Translations under genes and position numbers: made by a program | Shown: one piece after another, positions 1 to 9,900 of the stretch | How the letters are laid out: each line of letters begins with the position of its first letter | Position numbering within the stretch: the stretch's first letter is position 1 | NCBI GenBank assembly: GCA_024685385.1 | Contig: JAIKVV010000013.1 | Span: 1 to 45,736 of the forward strand | Direction: 5' to 3' | Origin: Saccharofermentans sp. | GTDB taxonomy: Bacteria; Bacillota; Clostridia; Saccharofermentanales; Saccharofermentanaceae | DNA: 45,736 nucleotides | The notes under the pieces: model-generated | What the model saw: only the letters and a program-made list of their open reading frames with translations | Databases searched by the model: none | What the model was told of the DNA's origin: nothing

Positions 1-605
1 TGGATCGGACACATGCCTAATTGTCTGATGCCTGAGTAATGTTCGGCTGTTCCATAGCCTTTATGTTTGGCAAATCCGTAACCGGGATATTCCTTATCAT
101 ATTCTTCCATTATCCTGTCCCTGGTTACTTTGGCAAGGATCGATGCTGCGGCTATCGAATTGGACTTGGCATCACCTTTGATTATCGGAATAACAGGAAG
201 ACCCGTTCCGTCAAGGTTTACGGCATCTATAAGCAAAACATCAGGCTTTACTGCGATTTCAGCTACACACTGTCGCATTGCCTGCTTCGTTGCATTCAAG
301 ATGTTGATCTCATCTATTACATCAGCCTCGACTCTGATAACGGAATAAGCTATTGCCTTTTCCTTTATCTCATCGAAAAGCGCATCTCTCTTCTTTGCAG
401 AAAGTTTCTTGGAATCGTCGAGCCCCAAAATCTTCTTCTCAGGATCAAGGATACAACATGCAGCCACTACGGGACCTGCAAGAGGACCTCTTCCCGCTTC
501 ATCAATACCGGCAGCAAAAGCATAACCGTCTTCCCTGCACTTATTTTCGAACTGCGATAACTCTTCGTATTTTTCCAACAACTGTTCTTCTGTCAATCTG
601 GCCAT
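1..605 (-). CDS. rnhB: Ribonuclease HII, 3' end cut by window edge
   Basis: RNase HII cleaves the RNA strand of RNA/DNA hybrids and starts removal of single ribonucleotides from DNA in the cytoplasm. Translating the minus strand from the ATG at 605 gives 201 codons with no stop before the window edge. The family signature GIDEAGRGPLAGPVVAA lies near residues 33-49, giving the first acidic catalytic pair (Asp35, Glu36). A further acidic motif LLIDAVNLDG and the late motif KHKGYGT follow. The last visible residues, GMCPI, match the usual place just before the C-terminal HRxSF, so only a few residues should be missing. It starts 11 bp after rbgA and is probably cotranscribed with it; rbgA-rnhB is a common pair in Firmicutes. 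Confidence 0.95.
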   Translation of the reverse strand, partial: MARLTEEQLLEKYEELSQFENKCREDGYAFAAGIDEAGRGPLAGPVVAACCILDPEKKILGLDDSKKLSAKKRDALFDEIKEKAIAYSVIRVEADVIDEINILNATKQAMRQCVAEIAVKPDVLLIDAVNLDGTGLPVIPIIKGDAKSNSIAAASILAKVTRDRIMEEYDKEYPGYGFAKHKGYGTAEHYSGIRQLGMCPI

Positions 606-616
606 AGTCTTATCCT

Positions 617-1501
617 TTACATAGGTATCTCAAGAGATATCCTGCCTATCCTGCCGGTCCTGAAATCGTCCAGCAGGAGTTTTGCAAACCTGTCTTCGTC
701 GATCCTGCCGCCCGACATGATGCAGCCCCTCTTCTTTGCCATTTCAAGGAAGAGTTCGTAATCCTTATCCGAATATCCGAATTCATCAGCAGTTACTTCA
801 AACTCGGAAAGATCGATCCCGTAACGGGCTTCCATCAGGTCAGGATAAAGATCGTTGAGCATCTTCATGGTGTCATATGCAACAGCAACAAGGTCATTAA
901 CCTCATCTTTAACTGACCCTGCAGCAGAAAGGCAAACACCCATCCTGTGGCTCTGGATCTTGGGCCACAAGACTCCGGGCATATCCATAAGTTCAAGTCT
1001 TCCAGATGTCTTGATCCATTTGGGATCCCTGGTAACACCCGGTTTATTTCCTGTGACAGCAGCCTTACGGCCGGCAAGAGCATTGATGAGCGTGGATTTT
1101 CCGGTATTGGGAACTCCGACGACCATTGCCCTTACGGGACGCCCCGTTCTGCCCTTGGCTTCGGCTCTTTCCAACACGTCCTTACAGAGTTTGACTGATT
1201 CTGAGACAACCTTATCCAAACCCTTGCGGTTTGTTGCTTCAACAGCGACAGCAGAAGTATTCTCCTTACGCAGAGCCTCAATCCATTGTGATGTCTTGGC
1301 AGGATCAGCAAGATCTGCTTTATTAAGCACGATCAGTCTCGGTTTTTTACCGATTATCTGGGAAAGTTCGGGATTGCGGCTCGCAAAAGGGATCCTTGCA
1401 TCACAGGTCTCAATAACCATGTCAACCTGAGGCAGCAAAGCCTTAGTATCATTCAGGGCTTTACGCATATGCCCCGGGAACCAGTTAATGTCTGAAGACA
1501 T
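617..1501 (-). CDS. rbgA: Ribosome biogenesis GTPase RbgA (YlqF)
   Basis: This is a circularly permuted GTPase needed for late 50S subunit assembly. The G4 motif NKAD (about residues 60-63) precedes the G1 P-loop GVPNTGKS (129-136), with G3 DMPG at 173-176; this permuted order defines the YlqF/YawG class. The N-terminal INWFPGHMRKA is the typical family start. Its 294 residues are normal for RbgA. The ATG at 1501 has GAGG about 8 nt upstream, and a perfect extended -10 box lies just beyond. It is followed after 11 bp by rnhB and preceded by yraN. Confidence 0.96.
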   Translation of the reverse strand: MSSDINWFPGHMRKALNDTKALLPQVDMVIETCDARIPFASRNPELSQIIGKKPRLIVLNKADLADPAKTSQWIEALRKENTSAVAVEATNRKGLDKVVSESVKLCKDVLERAEAKGRTGRPVRAMVVGVPNTGKSTLINALAGRKAAVTGNKPGVTRDPKWIKTSGRLELMDMPGVLWPKIQSHRMGVCLSAAGSVKDEVNDLVAVAYDTMKMLNDLYPDLMEARYGIDLSEFEVTADEFGYSDKDYELFLEMAKKRGCIMSGGRIDEDRFAKLLLDDFRTGRIGRISLEIPM

Positions 1502-1533
1502 TTAAATACCTCATCAAATTTATTTCACGCGTA

Positions 1534-1542
1534 ATTATATCA
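1534..1542 (-). promoter_or_regulatory. Extended -10 promoter for rbgA-rnhB
   Basis: On the minus strand the yraN-rbgA gap contains TGATATAAT, a perfect extended -10 element (TGnTATAAT). It lies about 33 bp before the rbgA ATG, which would give a leader of roughly 25 nt. No good -35 hexamer is seen, which is acceptable for an extended -10 promoter. It implies that rbgA-rnhB can be transcribed independently of yraN. Confidence 0.6.
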
Positions 1543-1557
1543 TTAAATACAGATAAT

Positions 1558-1947
1558 TCAGAACGGTATGACTTCGATTTTGCTGATCTGGCCGTCAGGT
1601 TCGTGGGTTACGCATCCAACCAGAAATTCGATGTCACGACCGAAATAGCCCCGTTCAGCCATAAATCTCTTTGCCGTCCTGTAAATGCGTTTGCGTTTTT
1701 TGAAATCAACTGCTTCTTCCGAATGCGGATAGGGGCCGTCATTCCTTCTCGATTTGACTTCAGTAATATAAAGGACCTGCTCTTTCTCGAAAACAAGGTC
1801 GAGTTCGCCTATGCCCGGCACATTATAATTCCTTGCTATGAGCCTGAATCCGCAATCCGCAAGGTATTGCGCAACGGCGTCTTCTGCCCTGTCGCCGATA
1901 ATACGGAGAAAGGTTTTGTTCCTGTTAATGTTGCTTTGTGTTTTCAT
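1558..1947 (-). CDS. YraN/UPF0102 family endonuclease-like protein
   Basis: A 129-residue member of the UPF0102 (YraN) family, which has a PD-(D/E)XK nuclease-like fold; its biological role is poorly defined. Visible family features are RAEDAVAQYL near residue 20, the RNYNVPGIGELDLV stretch with conserved Glu and Asp, and the EVKSRR motif carrying the (D/E)xK catalytic pair. The start at 1947 has a strong GGGAGGA ribosome binding site. YraN commonly sits beside rnhB in bacteria, as here. It is divergent from the aminotransferase, with 67 bp between the two starts. Confidence 0.9.
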   Translation of the reverse strand: MKTQSNINRNKTFLRIIGDRAEDAVAQYLADCGFRLIARNYNVPGIGELDLVFEKEQVLYITEVKSRRNDGPYPHSEEAVDFKKRKRIYRTAKRFMAERGYFGRDIEFLVGCVTHEPDGQISKIEVIPF

Positions 1948-2014
1948 TGCTATTCCTCCCGATCGGTTTTAGTGATATATTGTTTTAGACAAAAATGAAT
2001 GTGAGGTAACCCTT

Positions 2015-3205
2015 ATGATCTCAGAAAACATGGTTAAGGCATTGCAGGGCGGTTCAAAGATCCGCAAGATGTTCGAAGAAGGAAACAGGCTCAAAAAGAT
2101 CTATGGAGCTGAAAACGTCTTTGATTTCTCCATTGGCAACCCTGACCTGGAGCCTCCCGTTGAAGTTAAGGAAGCCCTTAAAGAGATCGCATCCGCTGAT
2201 ATTCCCGGAATTCACGGTTACATGAGCAACAACGGTTACGAATCGACACGTGCCGCAATTGCCAAGAAGCGTTCGGAAGAATCCGGACTTGATATCGACG
2301 CTTCAGCAGTTTGCATGACTGTCGGCGCAGCTGCTGCAATGAACGATGTTCTCCATTCACTTCTCGATCCCGGCGACGAAGTAATCGTCCTCGCCCCCTA
2401 TTTCATGGAATATAACGGCTATATCGCTAACCATAACGGCAAAGTCGTAATCTGCGATACTGACGAAAAGTTCGTCCCTCATACCGAGGAAATCGCTGCC
2501 AAGATCACCGCCCGCACAAAAGCCATAATCATCAATTCCCCTAACAATCCTTCAGGTGTTGTCTACAGCGAGCAGTTCCTTACTGACCTCAATACAATGC
2601 TCAAAGCACAGGATCATACAATTCAGGTAATATCAGATGAACCTTATATTGATCTTGCTTACGACGGAATTTCCGTACCCTGCGCACTTAAATATATCGA
2701 TAATCTCGTAATCTGCTTCTCCTGGAGCAAGTCCCTGTCACTGCCCGGAGAGAGGATCGGATATACTCTCGTATCTCCCAAAAACGACGATTATAACGAT
2801 CTTACGGCTGCAATTACGATATCCAACAGAACTTTAGGTTCCGTTAACGCTCCTGCGATCTGGCAAAGGGTCATCGAAAAGTCCCTTTATGCTAAGGTTG
2901 ACGTATCCAATTACGAAAAACGCCGCAACATGCTCTACTCGAACATTGTAGATGCAGGCTTCGATGCCGTAAAACCTCAGGGTGCCCTCTACATCTTCAT
3001 GAACACGCCTGAAGGTCTTACGGACGACGAATTTGCAGATATCTGTCACGAAGAAAATCTTCTCATCGTAGGTGGCGGCTCCTTTGCAAAGCCCGGGTAT
3101 GCAAGACTCGCTTTCTGCGTCTCTGAGACAACGATCGTAAATTCGAGAAAAGCATTCTTTGCTGTTGCGGAGAAGCTCGGTATAGAGCACAGGTCAAGTC
3201 TCTGA
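2015..3205 (+). CDS. PLP-dependent aminotransferase, class I/II
   Basis: A fold-type I aminotransferase of 396 residues, acting in the cytoplasm on amino acid/keto acid pairs. Visible motifs are the N-terminal FSIGNPDLEPP, the cofactor-ring motif INSPNNPSGVVY, the SDEPYIDL segment with the Asp that contacts the PLP pyridine nitrogen, and SWSKSLSLPGERIGY with the Schiff-base Lys near residue 239. The C-terminal arginine that binds the substrate carboxylate is likely in the GYARLAFC segment. Substrate specificity cannot be fixed; an aspartate or alanine type is plausible. It is the only plus-strand gene in the window. Its ATG is preceded by GAGGT. Its last 12 bp overlap the 3' end of the convergent sortase gene, and no terminator lies between them. 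Confidence 0.9.
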   Translation: MISENMVKALQGGSKIRKMFEEGNRLKKIYGAENVFDFSIGNPDLEPPVEVKEALKEIASADIPGIHGYMSNNGYESTRAAIAKKRSEESGLDIDASAVCMTVGAAAAMNDVLHSLLDPGDEVIVLAPYFMEYNGYIANHNGKVVICDTDEKFVPHTEEIAAKITARTKAIIINSPNNPSGVVYSEQFLTDLNTMLKAQDHTIQVISDEPYIDLAYDGISVPCALKYIDNLVICFSWSKSLSLPGERIGYTLVSPKNDDYNDLTAAITISNRTLGSVNAPAIWQRVIEKSLYAKVDVSNYEKRRNMLYSNIVDAGFDAVKPQGALYIFMNTPEGLTDDEFADICHEENLLIVGGGSFAKPGYARLAFCVSETTIVNSRKAFFAVAEKLGIEHRSSL

Positions 3206-3916
3206 TCTTTCGCATATTGCTATAAACCTCCATCCTTTTCCTTTCTCGCTTATGCAGGTGCAAAGGGACAGTTTAGGTGCGCTCATTTCATCTGCTGTTA
3301 TATAAGCTGACACTTTCTCCGGCGGCACGCATACTTTATCGACGACCGTATATTCGATCTTCGTATCCTCTTTAGTCGCTACGTAGACTTTTGCCCCCTT
3401 CTCTATGTATTGCAGTCTGCAGAATATGGTTGATATATGTCTGTTCCGGTGCCCCATTATGAAGCAGTTGCCGCTGTCTGAACCTAATTCCGATGACAAA
3501 GGATATCTGCCAACGCCGAACCTCAAAGCCTTAACTGAAACACCCTCCCAGACCGGAACCTTTGTGTTGATCGAAGGGATCTCGATAACTCCGATTAGTT
3601 TAAGGTCATCTGTGTTTCCCTCATGCTTTTCGATAAGAAGCTCATTATTTGTATCAGGATCGTCCGGATCAGCAAATTCCTCCTGCTCATAAATATCGTC
3701 TTCTCCTTCGATAATAAAGATCTCAGAATCAGGCAAACCGATCATGTCAGAGTTCTTACCTTCAGCGACCTGATTAATGAAATAATCTGTATAATGATCC
3801 ATGTTTTTTTGTCTTAGGATATTTACCAGAGGATCAAGAGACAACACACCCAGCAGAAGCATAACGATTACGCTCTTTATCCCTGTAACTACCTGTTGTC
3901 TAAACCTCATAAACAT
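3194..3916 (-). CDS. Sortase family protein
   Basis: A membrane-anchored transpeptidase expected to cleave an LPxTG-type signal and attach the protein to cell wall or pilin. An N-terminal hydrophobic segment (about residues 13-30) acts as signal anchor. An acidic linker (60-105) precedes the catalytic domain. The triad is visible: His156 in IMGHRNRH, Cys221 in LSLCTCIS, and Arg230 in KGKGWRFIA. The single N-terminal anchor and length suggest class D or a class B-like sortase, but the class is uncertain. The start has GGAGG 5 nt upstream and overlaps the upstream adhesin by 10 bp, so the two are translationally coupled; that adhesin is its obvious substrate. Its stop overlaps the convergent aminotransferase. 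Confidence 0.92.
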   Translation of the reverse strand: MFMRFRQQVVTGIKSVIVMLLLGVLSLDPLVNILRQKNMDHYTDYFINQVAEGKNSDMIGLPDSEIFIIEGEDDIYEQEEFADPDDPDTNNELLIEKHEGNTDDLKLIGVIEIPSINTKVPVWEGVSVKALRFGVGRYPLSSELGSDSGNCFIMGHRNRHISTIFCRLQYIEKGAKVYVATKEDTKIEYTVVDKVCVPPEKVSAYITADEMSAPKLSLCTCISEKGKGWRFIAICERSET

Positions 3917-6900
3917 CTGTGCCTCCTGTCTTTTAAGTCAAGAAATAAAGATGTCAGGAAGATCATCAGCAACAATACAAAAACCTTTTCAAGATTATTT
4001 TCTCTTTCCCCCGTTGCCGGCAATCTGACTGCTATGCTCTGTTCTTTACAGGTAAGATCTCTATGACATGTTACAAGGACATCTTCTTCAGAATTAAGGT
4101 AATCATTCAGATATATATCTTCAAATACTACGATCACAGTTCCTGGATCCAATAAGTTATTCGAAAAAGATATTGATACATCCACTTTACCGTCAGCCTT
4201 TTCCGGAACAAATGAAACCTTCTTTTCCAGCAAAGATCCGTCTTTCCTGACAAGTCCTGCCCCTTTATCAGAATATAAACTTGCGACGATACAGTACTTT
4301 TGTCCGGGCGTTAAACCTTTATATTCAACGTAATCGATTATCACAGCTTTCCGCATCGATTCTATAACCTTGGTTCCTTGTTCCGTTGAAGCGCATGTCA
4401 TGCATGAAGGAACGGTTACTGTCTGATCGCTATTCCCTTCATCACAGTGGGATGCGACAACTACAGCATTCCGCCATAACGTCTGGAAAGCTACAATGTC
4501 ATGACCTTTGATCAAAGTCGAATCAACAGTAAAAGACATATCAACGTTTCCGCTTTCTGTTTCCGGCACAAAATCAACATAAGTAGTAACCGGCTTTCCG
4601 TTATCTTTCAGATAATCTCCTGCTGTCTTATCAAAGAGCATGCCCTCCATAGTGTAGGTCAAACCTGTTATAAGACCGCGATAGCTGATCTTATCTGTCA
4701 GCAATATCCTGTTTCCGTACGATACAGTTTTTGTATTTGAAGAGCTGTCAATAAGAACCGTCTTAATCTCAGGAATTTTCTTTTCACAGATTACTGTCTG
4801 ATGATCATCGTTAATGTCTTCATGCCCCGCTATCTTTACAAAATCCTTTTTCTCCTCAATGTAAAGATACTCAAATGCCGTTATGGATCTCCCATCCAGA
4901 TCATCGGTATTCAATCTGAAAGGCACAACAACATCGATATCGGCAAGATATTCTGTGCATTGCCGTCCGTTCTCATCCAAATAGTCATAAGCTGATATGT
5001 TCTTTGCATTCTCTTTAGTAAGAGTAAATATGACTTCGGAAGATATCTCTTTTCCGTTTCGGTCAAGGATCTTTTCGCCTGTATCCGTATCCAAAAGGGT
5101 TCCTGTGATCTTATATCTTTTGCCACAGGAAAGATTTCTGCACTCTATCCTGTCTTTAAGTTCTACATCAGCTCCTGCCTTAACGATGTGGCTCTTACTG
5201 TCATCTGCAGTCAACTCTGTCGAAACATCAACCGGAATCAACATCTGTCTTACAGCATTCAGATCATTATGGCTTCCTACAGGGAGTCCTGTATCTTTCC
5301 GATACATCTTTTCGCTGATAACAACAGGAACAAGGATCTCAGAAAGCAATTCCGAATCAACCGGAATGCTGATCTCAACATATCCTTCGACTGTAAGTCC
5401 GTTGGCAGACAAAATATACTTACCGTCTTTTCCGGCTACAAAAGACCGTTTTGACGAAAAAGCTTTACCTTCGTTTGATCGAAAAACACTGCCGGCTTTG
5501 ATCAACGAACCGTCTGCTTTTGTATAATCCTTCGAATAAAGGACCGTGCCTTCCAGTTCATATTCAACATCCTTTATCAGACCGTCGAAATAAACCTTGT
5601 CTACGATAACAGCCGAACCGTCAGCAGAAAGCATCATCTCATACTCGTTGCTGAACCTTTTATCCCGTGCTGATGTGTGGATCGAACAATTTACAAACTT
5701 TCCTTCAAGCTTATACTTACCTGCAAGTGCATTTTCCACAACAACATCAGGATCATCATATTTAATCTCGAAAGGATACACCTCCGGGTCCCTCTCGTAT
5801 CCTTCCGGAGCTTCTGATTCAACAAGATAATACTTTCCAACATCAAGGCCTTTGTAAAAATAAATACCGTTATTGTCTGACATTCTTCCGATCATGTCAT
5901 GACACTCTTCATCCTTATAAACATCAAACACCGCACCCGGTATTAAAACCCCTTCTTCACTGCTTTTATGCACCGAGACTGATCCTGTTTTATTTTCGAT
6001 CGTATATACCTTTGGAGACAGTATAAAATCCTTGCCGTCGCAGTCTTGAGCATCAACGGTAAACACTACCGTTGTATTATCCTTTGTATATCCATTATCA
6101 GAAACGAAAAAATATCCTTCAGGCGCATTCTTTTCGAAAAGAATATAACCATGCCCGAATTCTTCTGAACCGTCATTAAAATGAAGAAGTCCGTTACACT
6201 CATATATGCCTTTTTCACTTTCCTTGATGATCGCTTGTGTAAGTTTTCCGTCAACCATAACAAGGGCTTTTTTGTCGTCTTCATCCAATCTGAGATTATT
6301 GTTTGAATCAACATATAATTCAAATTCGGCTCCGGACAATCTTCTTTGATCATCTTTATCGATCTTGGTGATCTTTAGCGGAACGGCATATGGTTCGTCT
6401 TCAGGATATAAAACGATATCCTGCGGTGTCTCAACAGAAAAACTCAACACAACATCAGAAAGGAAATAACCATCTATGCTGCCTGTTTCCTTTAAAAGAT
6501 AATCTCCCTTGCCGACATTCGGAAACATAATAATCCCATCATTATCAAGATCGGATATTTCTCTTCCGGAGGAAAGCTCATCGCTGTCAAGATGCCCGTT
6601 AGAATTAAGATCATCATACAAAGTATATTTTAGTTTTCTTTCAGGAGAATAAGTCCCGGGATCAACAATGATCTTCCCGGTCCACTCATCTGTCTTAACT
6701 GCTCTAACCGTTACGTTTATCTTATTAGTACCGGTGATGATGCCGTCATTTGATCCTGTCTTGCCGTCAACATGAACTATTCCGTTATAATCTGAACTGT
6801 TATTCCAAACCAGAGAATAGCCCTCAGGAACATCTTCTTTGATCTCATAGAAACCATAAGGGACATTTTTCAGAGTAAAAGAACCTTCGCCTTTATCCTT

Positions 6901-9900
6901 TTTTCTTGTTTTGACCTTTATCGTATCCAATAAATGATCATCATCAAATCTGCCGATATCTTCCGGTTTATTCCCGTTACCGCGCCAATAGATATTAAAA
7001 ACGAACTCTTTATCCGCTTCAGCTGCCTCATCTATCTTCTTTACGGTAAGATCTCCTTTTTGCAATACATTAGCTGCATCTGCCTTGCAAGGAACATCTC
7101 TGGCGACTGTTATCTTTTTATAGAAATATTTACCGTCTTCAGAACGGAACCAGCCTTCAGGCGTGGCATAGGAGAATCTTATCCCTGTTTTCTTGTAATA
7201 TACTTCAGGTATATATTCTCTTATCTCATATTCACCTGCGGGAACTTTAAGGGTCTGAACCTTCTTTCCCTCATAAGTCCAGGTTACCAAAGTTGAATAT
7301 CCGCTCTTGCCGTCAGACTTTGCTGTTCCCTGAGCTATAACCTTTCCCTTGTACAACAGTTCAAAATCAGTTAAAGCAAGATCCCCTTCAGAAAGGAAAG
7401 TCTTCGTCAAGGATAATTCGGATGAATCTTCGGAATTGACAACAATAAAAGAAAAGGATCTGTGTCCATCATCTATCTCAAAGGCTTTTTCATAGCAGCA
7501 ATCAGACTTCTTATTCCACCCGGATTCATTATGTGAAACATAATAGCCGTAGCTTCCGTCTGAATAAGAAAACTTCAATGGATCCCACTTTTCCGAAACT
7601 ACATATCTTCCATAAGAGAGATGCTTAACGTCGTCCTTCCAGATAATCGAACCGTTCTTATCTACAGTCCCTGTCGTTATCAGGCTGTCAGAATTATCAG
7701 CAGTTCCGTTATTGTTTTTGTCGTAATATAGACTGAAGCTTACTTTGGAAATATCAAACTGATTTCCTTTGGGAGCACTTTTATTTCCCGAGATCGATCC
7801 ATAAGGAAGATTATTATCTACCGTCAGTTCAAGACCATTATCATCAACAGAAATCTCACGATAAAAATATTTGCCGGACGAATCTTCCTTAAATCCCTTT
7901 GGGACATCATAATACATGATGCCTCCGTATGAAGTTGTTTGCCCCTGCGGAACTGTTTCTTCCAATCTGTAAGACCCTGCAGGAAGAATGATCGAAGCAG
8001 ATTCAGTAAGTTCTGTCGAGCTTGTCCCGTAGTATTTCCAAATTACGATACCTTTACTGTCAGATATGCCTTTAGCAAGGATTTTCGATCTGTCCTTAGT
8101 CAGCAATGCAAATGAAAAGTTCTCTTTGGTCCCGTAATTGACGCTTTTCTTAAGAGAGAAGACAGAAGAATCAACTGTATTTGTACAGACAATGTTTATC
8201 TGTTCACCCAGTGCCTTTCCTTTTGTCGAAAACCGGTATGTCTTATCCTGCCAATCTGCATTAGAAACTTTATAGGACAACGTCTTCCCTTCGTAGCAAT
8301 GAAAAACAGGGACCGAATATGTTTCGGTGACCTTATAATCAGTATCAGCCATTAAAGGATAGTATTTCCCATAATATGTCGCGCCATCGTTAAGATACCA
8401 GCCCCATCCGGAATCCGAATACATATAGTGCGCCAAAGCCGTATTGTCAGCTTTTCGAAGAGTAAGCTTTGTGACCTTGGTATCGTAGATCTTTTCATCG
8501 TTGGTCTTTTTTGTCAGTGACAGCCAAAGCGCCTCATGAAATTTCAGATAATCACCTGAATCATTTGCAAGCCTGACTTTATTGCTGTTATCTTTGTAAG
8601 AATCAACAGCAGAATATGAAGATACCGTCTTCGATATACTTTCCTTCAGATTTCCGCCGGAGACCTTATAAGTTAAAGTTCCCGTATCAGGGTCTTGAGT
8701 TTGACTCTTATAACTGACTTCAACTTTATAAAGCCCTTTGTCACCATACTCTTCCTTTGCTCTGAAGGATCCGGAATCGGTTATGACATCAGCCGGCACT
8801 TTGCTTTCCGAAATATAAAAAGTCTTGCTTATCGATGTTGAATCAGAACTGACTTTCCCGAGGTATAAAAACGCATCACCTGAAACATCTTTATAATTCG
8901 AATAAACACCGTTACCGTCATTATCGGTTATCTTTCCTCTTACCGTTTTCTTATCTTCTTCATAAACAGTAAACTCAGCTCCGGTAAACAGGTAGTCTTT
9001 AAATGTTTTATTGATCAAAAAACCAATTCTTACAGGATATTCCTGGTCGACCGTCTTATAAGCTGCCATATGAGTCAGTGCAACATCCTTGGATATGCCT
9101 GATGAAAGAGCCTCCCATCTGACACCGTAATGTCCCGTTGAAGAATCCTTAGTCACTTTGTAACTGACATTATTGCCTTCTTTTACATAAGTTACCCCTT
9201 TACTGTCAGAACAATGATATAGACCCGGGACTCCGTCGATCTCGTAATATATTCCTACATGCAAAGCAACATCCGAATAAGAATCACATCCGTCTTCATA
9301 AAAGATCATTATGTCTCCGTTTGATGCACCTAAAGATCCGTCACTGTATTTTATCTTTGATAATAATGACTTCCATGCTGAATCCGCTTCACTCTTATTC
9401 ACTGAAGGATCCCCGTCAATAATCCTGTCAGAATAAAACTTAGCATTCTTAACATCAGTGAAAGACGTATGTGAAACACCTGAAGCCGCGTTATCGAGAA
9501 CATCAGATCTGAATGCTCTTAGATTATGGGAATACGGCTTGCATAAGCCATAAATATCTTTAGCAGTTACGGTCCAGGAAGATATATTGATCGGATTTGT
9601 AGAGTTAGGATCTTTATAATACTTGATATCACTTCTCCAATTATCTGATGAAGAGACTAAACCGGATGAACCTTTACCTTTGGCAGTACCGCAAGCAAGT
9701 TTATACACAAGCTCGACAAAACTGACACAATCCAATGTTGTTTCGGATGAATCATATCTTGTCCCCGTAAGGCCATATTTGTATCCGGACATGGCTTTTG
9801 CATATCTGCCTATATTATCCGCAAATTCTTTCGCAGTCATATCAGTATTGATCCCGAAGAGTTTAAATGAATCCTCTGCTGCCTCAACATTGGCTGAATC

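Noticed and set aside
855..1430. A 191-codon plus-strand frame
   Set aside because: It is antisense to rbgA, which has all GTPase motifs; no start signal or domain is seen.
1948..2014. Divergent promoters between yraN and the aminotransferase
   Set aside because: The gap contains TATATT-like sequences, but no pair of hexamers with acceptable spacing was found on either strand, so no promoter is annotated.
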